The translations under genes were made by a program, and so were the position numbers. From Branchiibius cervicis (lineage in GTDB: Bacteria; Actinomycetota; Actinomycetes; Actinomycetales; Dermatophilaceae), in the NCBI RefSeq assembly GCF_042661605.1, contig NZ_JBHSWJ010000002.1, positions 1,860,001 through 1,924,000 on the forward strand: DNA of 64,000 nucleotides. The letters are read 5' to 3'. Positions 9,246 to 16,129 of this stretch are shown in pieces; the stretch's first letter is position 1, and each line of letters begins with the position of its first letter. The notes beneath the pieces were generated by a model. That model was not told the DNA's origin and did not search any database. It was given only the letters and a program-made list of their open reading frames with translations.

Positions 9246-10565
9246 ATGGCGAGCTACTTCCGGATGCCAGGCGTCTCCGCGGATTCCGACGAAGCCATCC
9301 TCGAATCGTGGATGGTCGAGGCCGGGGCCGAGATCAGCAAGGATCAGACCATCGCGACCGTTGAGACCGAGAAGGCACTGGTCGAGGTGTCCGCCGATAG
9401 CGACGGCATCGTGCACACCCTGTTGGTCGACGGTGGTGCGACCGTACCGGTCGGTGACCCGATTGCGGTGATCCTCGCGGTGGGCGAACCTGCCGCGGCC
9501 GCAGAGGAATTGGTGGCGGCGCTCGGGGGCGAACCCGCGTCTGCTCCCGAGCCCACGGCACCGGCACCGCCCGAGCCCTCCGTGCCGGTCGCTGTAACAC
9601 CCGCCCCTGCTGCACCGTCGGCGGCAGCGCCGGTTCCGGAGCGGGAACTGGTCGGCGCCGGCACCGCCGGGCGGCGGTTCTCGAGCCCGTCGGCGCGACG
9701 GGTGGCTCGGGAATTGGGCGTTGACATCGATCGCGTCGACGGCAGCGGCCCGCGGGGTCGGATCGTGCGCGCGGACGTCGAGGCGGCTGCGGCCGCCGGT
9801 ACCGCTCCGGAAACCTCCGCACCCTCTGCCGCACCGGTTGCGCAGCCCGCACCGAGCCCGCAAACGGTCTCGTCGGCGTACGACGGGTGGGAGGCGGTGC
9901 CACACACCAAACTGCGCCGCCTGGTGGCCGGCCGCCTGCAGCAGTCGAAGCAGACCGCACCGCACTTCTACCTTCGCGCGTCCGTGCGGATGGATGCCGT
10001 GCTGGCCCTGCGCGCCGAGATCAACGCCAGTCGCGACCAGCGGATCTCGGTCAATGACTTCATCGTCAAAGCGGCCGCTCTCGCGTTGCTCGACGTGCCG
10101 GGTATGAACGTGGTGTGGACCGACGACGCGATCCTGCGGGCACCACGGGCGGACGTCGCCGTCGCGGTGGCCTCCGAGCGGGGGCTGGTCACGCCAGTCA
10201 TCACTGACGCCGGATCACTCTCCCTCTCAACGCTTTCCGCGCGTATCAAGGACGCCGCCGACCGCGCTGGCGAAGGTCGCCTCAACCAGTCCGAGCTGGA
10301 AGGCGGCACCCTCACCGTCAGCAATCTGGGCATGTACGGCATCGAGGAGTTCGACGCGATCATCAATCCCCCGCACGCCGGCATCCTCGCCGTCGGCGCC
10401 GCCGTCCCGAAAGCGGTGGTCACCGACGACGGCCAGCTCGAGGTCGGCACGGTGATGTCGGTGGTCCTGTCGGTGGACCATCGTCCGGTGGACGGCGCCC
10501 TCGGCGCGCAGTGGCTCGCCCGCTTCAAGCAGTTGATGCAGCAGCCGATGTTGCTTTTGGTATGA
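9246..10565 (+). CDS. Dihydrolipoamide acyltransferase E2 of a 2-oxo-acid/acetoin-type dehydrogenase
   Basis: This is a 439-residue E2. It has one N-terminal lipoyl domain (residues about 1-75, lipoyl lysine K43 in ETEKALVEV), an Ala/Pro-rich linker, a peripheral subunit-binding domain (SPSARRVARELGVDIDRV, GPRGRIVRADV) and a C-terminal catalytic domain. The catalytic motif HRPVDG has H412 and D416. A strong AAGGA site precedes the ATG. It would transfer the acyl group made by the adjacent E1 to CoA. E3 would have to come from elsewhere in the genome. Its stop overlaps the start of the NagD-like phosphatase gene (ATGA), tying that enzyme to the same message. Confidence 0.9.
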   Translation: MASYFRMPGVSADSDEAILESWMVEAGAEISKDQTIATVETEKALVEVSADSDGIVHTLLVDGGATVPVGDPIAVILAVGEPAAAAEELVAALGGEPASAPEPTAPAPPEPSVPVAVTPAPAAPSAAAPVPERELVGAGTAGRRFSSPSARRVARELGVDIDRVDGSGPRGRIVRADVEAAAAAGTAPETSAPSAAPVAQPAPSPQTVSSAYDGWEAVPHTKLRRLVAGRLQQSKQTAPHFYLRASVRMDAVLALRAEINASRDQRISVNDFIVKAAALALLDVPGMNVVWTDDAILRAPRADVAVAVASERGLVTPVITDAGSLSLSTLSARIKDAADRAGEGRLNQSELEGGTLTVSNLGMYGIEEFDAIINPPHAGILAVGAAVPKAVVTDDGQLEVGTVMSVVLSVDHRPVDGALGAQWLARFKQLMQQPMLLLV

Positions 10566-11386
10566 CGCCGCCGGCACCCGGGTTGCTGCTGGACCGGATC
10601 GAGACAGCCGTTTTCGATCTGGACGGCACCGTCTACCTCGGCGACGCACTCCTGCCCGGCGCGCAACGCACGATCCATGCGCTGCGCGATTCGGGCAAGC
10701 GCACCGTCTTTTGCAGCAACAACCCCACGAAGACCGCCGTGGAGTACGCCGAGAAGCTGACCCGGCTGGGCGTGCCGACCGACCCTGCCGATGTCGTGAC
10801 GAGCCTGACGGCGACGGTGCGGTGGATCCAGGACAACGCGGCAGGTGCCAAGGTCTTCGCTATCGGGGAGGCGCCGCTGGAGTCTGCGCTCACCGAAGCC
10901 GGCGTCGAATTGAGTGACGACCCCGAGCAGATCGACGTCGTCATCGCTTCCTACGACCGGGCTTTCGACTACCGGAAGCTGCAAATTGCCTTCGACGCGT
11001 TGTGGTTTCACAAGCGGTCGCGGCTGGTGGCCACGAACCCCGACCGCTTCTGCCCCTTCCCCGGCGGTCGCGGAGAGCCCGATGCCGCATCGGTCATCGC
11101 GGCGATCGAAGCCTGCGCCCAGGTGCGTTGCGAGGCGGTGTTCGGCAAACCCGAGCGAGGGCTGTTGGACATCATGATCCGCCTCACCGGGTTGCGCCCT
11201 GAATCGACCGTGATGCTCGGAGACCGCCTCGCCACCGACATCCGCTTCGCCAACCGCGGCGGGATGACGTCGGCCCTGGTCCTGACCGGCGAGACCGATC
11301 GGGCACTCCTGGCCCACAACGGAGCCGACGACCCGCCCGACGTCGTCCTCGACCGGATCGATGAGCTGTTGACCGTCCGCGGCTGA
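10562..11386 (+). CDS. HAD-IIA (NagD-type) sugar/glycerol phosphate phosphatase
   Basis: This is a 274-residue HAD subfamily IIA protein: FDLDGTVYLGD (motif I), FCSNNPTKT (motif II), a C2 cap of about 110 residues, FGKPERGLLD (motif III lysine) and VMLGDRLATDIRFA (motif IV). Family members include NagD and, in actinobacteria, the glycerol-3-phosphate phosphatase Rv1692. The ATG at 10562 overlaps the E2 stop; the upstream in-frame start lies inside E2. Lying between E2 and a glycerol-1-phosphate dehydrogenase homologue, it probably hydrolyses a small polyol or ketose phosphate, but specificity is not visible. Confidence 0.85.
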   Translation: MTPPAPGLLLDRIETAVFDLDGTVYLGDALLPGAQRTIHALRDSGKRTVFCSNNPTKTAVEYAEKLTRLGVPTDPADVVTSLTATVRWIQDNAAGAKVFAIGEAPLESALTEAGVELSDDPEQIDVVIASYDRAFDYRKLQIAFDALWFHKRSRLVATNPDRFCPFPGGRGEPDAASVIAAIEACAQVRCEAVFGKPERGLLDIMIRLTGLRPESTVMLGDRLATDIRFANRGGMTSALVLTGETDRALLAHNGADDPPDVVLDRIDELLTVRG

Positions 11387-11422
11387 TGCAGTTGCGACAC
11401 CCCGCCTGAAGGAGGCACGACC

Positions 11423-12817
11423 ATGTTCCGATCGGCCGTCGACAGCGACACCGCCGCCGCAGGCAACGAGATAGCCATCCCGGGCACGCAGGTGCCGATG
11501 CGCGTCGTCGCACGGCAGGGGGCATTGGACGACCTCGCCGCGATTCTCGACAGCGCCGGCCGGTTCGCGCGGCCGGCGTTGCTGACCGACGACGTCCCCA
11601 AGACGTTCGCCGGGGGTGACGTGCTGGACAGCGTACGCCGGGCGCTACCCGCCGGGGTCACCACTCGGCAGCTCGTCGTACACACAGCTGACCATGGCGT
11701 CACGCTCGACGAAGCGACGGTGGAATCGGCGGTCGCCCAGGCCGCGGGCGCCGACCTGGTCCTGGGGGTGGGCTCGGGCACCGTCTGCGACTTGGCCAAA
11801 CAGCTGGGCGCGACGCTTGACGTACCGGTGATCCTCGTGCAGACCGCAGCCTCGGTGAACGGCTACTCCGATTCGTTGTCGGTGTTGGTGCGTTCCGGGG
11901 CGAAGCGGACCGTGCCGTCCACCTGGCCGCACACGCTGGTCATCGACCACGACATCCTGGCGGGCGCGCCGGACCGGCTGACCCGGGCCGGTGTCGGCGA
12001 CGCCATCGCGGCGTGGTGCGCGCCGGCCGACTGGTATCTGGCGTGTGCCACCGGATTGGATCCCGCGGCCTACCGGTCGGACGCGGTCGATGCGGTGCTG
12101 TCCGCGGCCGACCGACTCGGTGCCGTCGACCCCGAAACCCCGAGCGGTCTTGCAGCGCTTGCGGAAACCCTTACGCTGGGCGGCCTTGCGATCGGTGTCA
12201 CGGGCACAACGGCAACACTCTCGGGCACCGAGCACCTGGTGAGCCACCTGCTGGACATGGCCGCGATGGCCAGGGGCACCGAGCACGATCTGCATGGCGC
12301 CCAGGTCGGCGTCGCCAGCGTCGTGAGCGCAGCGCTGTGGGAAGTGAGTCTTGATGAGCTGGACCTCGGTGCCATGGACCCCGATGCCTCCGGCACACCA
12401 GCGGATCTGGAACCGGCGGTGCTGTCCTCGTGGTCGGTCGTCGACGAGAGCGGGCAAGTGGGTCAGGAGTGCTTGGCCGCGGTGCATCGCAAGTCGGCTA
12501 CCTGGGAGGAGCACCGCAGCTGCGGTGCCCTGCGCCGGGTCTGGTCGGAGTGGGCCCGACACGAAGCTGCGCTGCGCTCGTTGGTCCGCACCCCCGAGGA
12601 GATCGCCGCCGTGTTGCACCGGTGGGGCGCCCCGACCCGCTTCCGCGACCTGGCGCCTGCGGTCGATGAGGATCGGGTGCGGTGGGTGCTGCGCACGTTG
12701 CCGCTCATGCGAGACCGGTTCACTCTGACCGACGTGCTCTACTTCACCGGTCGGTGGGACGACACCGTCATCGACCGCGTCCTGGAGCGTGCGGCCGCCG
12801 CCGGTGGCGGTTTGTGA
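11423..12817 (+). CDS. sn-glycerol-1-phosphate dehydrogenase family protein (AraM/EgsA-like)
   Basis: This 464-residue member of the iron/zinc-dependent alcohol dehydrogenase superfamily has a Rossmann-like half with the nucleotide signature GVGSGTVCDLAK and AASVNGYSDS. The helical metal-binding half carries GTEHLVSHLLD and EHDLHGAQVG, which contain the metal-ligand histidines of glycerol-1-phosphate dehydrogenases. A strong GAAGGAGG site precedes the ATG. Known members (archaeal G1PDH, Bacillus AraM) reduce DHAP to sn-glycerol 1-phosphate. Here, in a catabolic cluster, it may run as a polyol-phosphate oxidoreductase. It is longer than the usual 350-400 residues because of a C-terminal helical extension (about residue 340 onward) of unknown role. 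Confidence 0.82.
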   Translation: MFRSAVDSDTAAAGNEIAIPGTQVPMRVVARQGALDDLAAILDSAGRFARPALLTDDVPKTFAGGDVLDSVRRALPAGVTTRQLVVHTADHGVTLDEATVESAVAQAAGADLVLGVGSGTVCDLAKQLGATLDVPVILVQTAASVNGYSDSLSVLVRSGAKRTVPSTWPHTLVIDHDILAGAPDRLTRAGVGDAIAAWCAPADWYLACATGLDPAAYRSDAVDAVLSAADRLGAVDPETPSGLAALAETLTLGGLAIGVTGTTATLSGTEHLVSHLLDMAAMARGTEHDLHGAQVGVASVVSAALWEVSLDELDLGAMDPDASGTPADLEPAVLSSWSVVDESGQVGQECLAAVHRKSATWEEHRSCGALRRVWSEWARHEAALRSLVRTPEEIAAVLHRWGAPTRFRDLAPAVDEDRVRWVLRTLPLMRDRFTLTDVLYFTGRWDDTVIDRVLERAAAAGGGL

Positions 12818-12842
12818 CGGTGTGCGGTGTGGTCGTCGCGCG

Positions 12843-13916
12843 CTATCCCGCGACGGCGGCGGCCAGTCCACGGACGGACTGCGCGTCGCTCGGCGCCATC
12901 GTCAGCACGACTTTCACACCGTCGGCCATCAACTCCAGCGCGTGCTCCCATTCGGCCACCGGGAGCACCTCCCCGATCACTCTTTCAAGATCAACCTGAC
13001 CAGAGGCCATGAGCCGCAGCGCGATTCGAAAACTCGACGGTGCCTTACCCCGCGAACCGACCAGTTCGTACTCGCGCTCAATCAATTGCGTGACGTCAAT
13101 GGCGGGGCGGTCGTGGTAGAACGCCACCAGCACCAGCCGCCCACCCTTTCGCAAGTAGTCGGCGCTGTCCTCCAACGCCGACGCGGCGCCGCTGCACTCG
13201 AAGACGCTGTGCGCGCCGTACCCGTCGGTCAGGTCCGCGACGTAGGCGGCAACGTCCACCTGATCGGAGGCCACCACGTGGTCGATCCCCATCTCCCGTG
13301 CCCGGTTCAACCGCGCCTCGTGGCGGGAGCGACCTACGAGGAGCACCGTCGCGCCGACGGCGCGTGCCACCTGGGCGCACAGCATGCCCACGGCACCCGG
13401 CCCGACGACCACCACCACCTCCCCCGCCAGGGACGGACTGCGCTCGATGACAGCATGTACGGCGATCGCCAGCGGTTCGGTCAACGCACCCGCCGTGAGG
13501 GGAACGTCGTCAGGCAGCCGGTGGACCGTCTCGGCCGGCATGGCAAGCTGCTCGGCGAGGCCCCCGTCGACGGTTGTTCCGATCCCTTTGCGATGCGGGC
13601 ACCGATTTACTTGTCCGACAAGACAATACGCGCACTTGCCGCACCGGTAGGCATCGGTCTCGACGGTTACGGGGTCGCCGACCTTCAGGTCGGTTTGCAC
13701 GTCTGGTGCGATGGCAGCCACTCGCCCGGCAACCTCATGACCCAGCGTGCGCGGGACGGGATACGTGCTCGACCTGGTGATCGCGGACCGGTCCGTGCCG
13801 CACAATGCCACCGCCGCGACGTCGAGCAGGATCTGACCGGATTTCAGGACCGGCCGGTCCACCTCGACCAGCTCGACGTTCCCCGGCCCCGGTGCCGTCT
13901 TTCGCAACGCGCGCAT
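12843..13916 (-). CDS. Zinc-dependent polyol (sorbitol/threitol-type) dehydrogenase
   Basis: This 357-residue medium-chain dehydrogenase carries the full zinc-site pattern. Catalytic-site residues are C39 (LCGTD) and H60-E61 (GHE); structural zinc cysteines are C92, C95, C98 and C106. The NAD-binding motif VVGPGAVGMLCAQ follows near residue 170. The closest families by eye are L-iditol/sorbitol, threitol and threonine dehydrogenases, which oxidise a secondary alcohol of a polyol to a ketose. It is divergent from the EryA-like kinase gene across 169 bp holding the shared operator. Dehydrogenase plus kinase would convert a polyol to a ketose phosphate. Which polyol is not determined. Confidence 0.85.
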   Translation of the reverse strand: MRALRKTAPGPGNVELVEVDRPVLKSGQILLDVAAVALCGTDRSAITRSSTYPVPRTLGHEVAGRVAAIAPDVQTDLKVGDPVTVETDAYRCGKCAYCLVGQVNRCPHRKGIGTTVDGGLAEQLAMPAETVHRLPDDVPLTAGALTEPLAIAVHAVIERSPSLAGEVVVVVGPGAVGMLCAQVARAVGATVLLVGRSRHEARLNRAREMGIDHVVASDQVDVAAYVADLTDGYGAHSVFECSGAASALEDSADYLRKGGRLVLVAFYHDRPAIDVTQLIEREYELVGSRGKAPSSFRIALRLMASGQVDLERVIGEVLPVAEWEHALELMADGVKVVLTMAPSDAQSVRGLAAAVAG

Positions 13917-13950
13917 GCGTCATCCTTCCGCGTGTTCTGCGGTCGATAGT

Positions 13951-13968
13951 TATACAAGTACGTACAAG
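13951..13968. promoter_or_regulatory. Operator-like TATACAAGT element between the polyol dehydrogenase and kinase genes
   Basis: TATACAAGT at 13951-13959 is identical to the two copies before glpK. It is followed after a short CG-containing gap by TACAAG at 13963-13968, which forms the near-palindrome ACAAGTACGTACAAG. The element lies 35 bp upstream of the dehydrogenase start and 117 bp upstream of the kinase start, so one bound regulator could control both directions. Inferred binder: the GntR protein of 6101-6880. Confidence 0.6.
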
Positions 13969-14085
13969 ATAGTGGTTGTCTATTGCACTAACAAGATGTG
14001 ACCTGGCACACTTTCGGCATCGCGGCTTCGTGACCCTGTCAGACCTGGGCAATCCCGCACGACCGCAATCAAATCCGGAGGCGAA

Positions 14086-15663
14086 ATGAACGCACCAACC
14101 AGCAACGGGTTCCTCATGGGACTGGACGCCGGCACCTCGGTCGTGAAGGCGGCAATCTTCGACCAAGCTGGCAACGAGATGAGTCGCGGGGCCAGGACGG
14201 TCCCCATCGTCAACCCCGAACCGCACCTGGCCGAGGAGGACATGGACCTGGTGTGGGAGGCCGCTGCAGGCGCGATCCAGGACGCCTTGGTCAACGGTTC
14301 GGTGCGTGCCGAGGAAATTCTGGCCGTGTGCGCCACGGGACAAGGAGACGGCAGCTGGATGGTCGGCCCCGACGGTAAGCCCGCCGGTCCGGCGATCCTG
14401 TGGACCGATGGGCGTACCGGGGATCTGCTGGACCAGTGGTACGACAGTGGTGCCGTGGCCAAGCAGTTCCCGATCAGCGGAACCGGCCCGTACGCCGGCA
14501 CCACCTCCGCCCTCTTGCGCTGGCGGCAGGACAACGAGCCGGCCTTGCTCGCCCCCGGGAACACGAACTTGTGGTGCAAGGACTGGGTCGAATACGGGTT
14601 GACCGGCGATCTCAGCACGGATCCCTCCGACGCCAGCCTCGCGGGCATCGACGTACGCGCCCGGACCTGGTCGGAGGACGTTTTCGACATTCTGGGCATC
14701 GACCAGCGCACCCGCGACGTCCTGCCAGCGCTGCGCAACCCCACCGAGCAGTGCGGCACAGTCACCCGCCACGCGGCCGGCGTCACCGGCCTCATCGAGG
14801 GCACACCGGTCTTCAAGGGCCAGATGGACATCACCGCCTCCTCGCTGGGCGTGGGTGTGGCCCGGCCCGGTGACTGCATGGCGGTGATCGGTACGGCCGG
14901 GATCGTCACGGTGGCGACCAACGACCTGTCCGGCGACATCCTGCCCCCGGACGTCGGCTGGGTCATCCCGCACGGCCCGGACACCTGGGTGCGCGGTCTG
15001 GGCATGAACTGCTGCACGCCGAACGTCGACTGGTTCTTGCGTGAGTTCGGTGAGCCGTTCCGCAGCGAGGCCGCGGCGCAGCCAGGCGGTCAGCTGTTCT
15101 CCTACCTCGACCAGAAGATCGCCCAGACACCGATCGGCTCCGGCGGTGTCATCTTCCACGGCTACCTGGCCCCCGGCGGCGAGCGCGCGCCGTTCGTCAA
15201 GCCCAGCGCTCGCGGCTCCTTCAACGGTCTGACCGGCGGCCACGACCGCTGGCACATGCTGCGCGCGGTTTACGAAGGCGTTGCCTACGGCATCCGGGAC
15301 TGCCTCGATGCCATCCCGACACCCGTGGACACCGTGCGGATGGCCGGCGGTGGCGCGAACAGCCCGGTCTGGTCCCAGATTTTCGCTGACGTGCTCAACC
15401 GGCGGATCATCATCCCCGCCGGCACCGAGTTCGGCGCCAAGGGTGCCGCCATCGTCGGTGGTGTGGGTCTGGGCATCTACGACTCCTACGAGGCGGGTGC
15501 GGACGCGACGGTCACCATCACACGTGAGTACGAGCCGAACCCGCAGCGCGCGGAGTTGTACACCGAGTTCTTCGAGGTCTATCGCTCCCTGCGGGCATCG
15601 ACCGTCGAGGTGTGGGACCAGTTGCAGTCAGCGACCCGCAAAGCGAGCGCGTTCGTGGCCTGA
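14086..15663 (+). CDS. FGGY-family carbohydrate kinase, erythritol-kinase (EryA)-like
   Basis: This is a 525-residue FGGY kinase. The N-terminal ATP site is GLDAGTSVVKAAIFD, and ATGQGDGSWMV, ILWTDGR, WCKDWVEYGLTG and ERAPFVKPSARGSF resemble Brucella EryA as I remember it more than GlpK or XylB. The C-terminal ATP-binding segment is MAGGGANSPVWSQIFADV. A GGAGG site lies 5 bases before the ATG. It would phosphorylate a C4-C5 polyol or ketose. It is expressed from the operator region shared with the zinc dehydrogenase, and a strong hairpin at 15674 ends the unit. Substrate by context: tetritol/tetrulose or related. L-ribulose or xylulose kinase activity is not excluded. Confidence 0.82.
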   Translation: MNAPTSNGFLMGLDAGTSVVKAAIFDQAGNEMSRGARTVPIVNPEPHLAEEDMDLVWEAAAGAIQDALVNGSVRAEEILAVCATGQGDGSWMVGPDGKPAGPAILWTDGRTGDLLDQWYDSGAVAKQFPISGTGPYAGTTSALLRWRQDNEPALLAPGNTNLWCKDWVEYGLTGDLSTDPSDASLAGIDVRARTWSEDVFDILGIDQRTRDVLPALRNPTEQCGTVTRHAAGVTGLIEGTPVFKGQMDITASSLGVGVARPGDCMAVIGTAGIVTVATNDLSGDILPPDVGWVIPHGPDTWVRGLGMNCCTPNVDWFLREFGEPFRSEAAAQPGGQLFSYLDQKIAQTPIGSGGVIFHGYLAPGGERAPFVKPSARGSFNGLTGGHDRWHMLRAVYEGVAYGIRDCLDAIPTPVDTVRMAGGGANSPVWSQIFADVLNRRIIIPAGTEFGAKGAAIVGGVGLGIYDSYEAGADATVTITREYEPNPQRAELYTEFFEVYRSLRASTVEVWDQLQSATRKASAFVA

Positions 15664-15673
15664 TCGGGCCCGA

Positions 15674-15707
15674 GCGGCGTGGCGGACGACATTGTCCGCC
15701 ACGCCGC
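15674..15707. terminator. Bidirectional hairpin terminator between the FGGY kinase gene and rnpB
   Basis: A perfect 14-bp stem (15674-15687 with 15694-15707; arm GCGGCGTGGCGGAC) encloses the loop GACATT. It lies 10 bp after the kinase stop and just beyond the 3' end of rnpB on the other strand, so it can stop both. There is no U-tract, as is common for actinobacterial terminators. Confidence 0.75.
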
Positions 15708-15719
15708 ATGCTGCATGTA

Positions 15720-16099
15720 GTGGCGGATGAGCTGGCCGATACGCCGGGTTCTGTCGTCGCCGCCAGCAAACCGGCGGCGACGGGCGACCATCCATCTCGG
15801 GTGACTGTTGCCAGCCACCTCCAGCGGTCTACCCGCGTGCTCGGGCGAGCAGCCCTCGAGCGCACGCTGTCTGACCTTGCTCCCGGTGGGGTTTACCGAG
15901 CCGGTGCAGTCACCTGCACCGCTGGTGGTCTCTTACACCACCGTTTCACCCTTACCCACGCAAACGTGGGCGGTTTGTTTTCTGTGGCACTTTCCCGCGG
16001 GTCACCCCGGGTGGCCGTTAGCCACCACCGTGCTCTGCGGAGCCCGGACGTTCCTCGGCGAGAACATGTCTCGACGCGGCCGCCTGGCCAGCTCATCCG
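15720..16099 (-). ncRNA. rnpB: RNase P RNA (bacterial type A)
   Basis: Read on the minus strand, the sequence starts with GGATGAGCTGGCC (about 16098) and ends with GGCCAGCTCATCC (about 15725), which pair as the terminal P1 helix. Between them are the hallmark conserved blocks: GAGGAACGTCCGGGCTCC near the 5' end, GGGTGAAACGGTGGTGTAAG, GGTAAACCCCACC, and AGAACCCGGCGTATCGGCC near the 3' end. Length of about 375 nt fits actinobacterial type A RNase P RNA, the ribozyme that trims tRNA 5' leaders. Open frames across this stretch are spurious. The ends are set by the P1 helix and are good to a few bases. Confidence 0.95.
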
Positions 16100-16105
16100 G
16101 GCCCG

Positions 16106-16111
16106 AGTCTA
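16106..16111 (-). promoter_or_regulatory. -10 box of rnpB
   Basis: On the minus strand TAGACT lies seven bases before the first base of the RNase P RNA, the expected place for a -10 element. The matching -35 region falls on the stop codon of the RNB gene (16130) and is weak. Confidence 0.55.
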
Positions 16112-16129
16112 GCGGGCATCGACAGGGGC

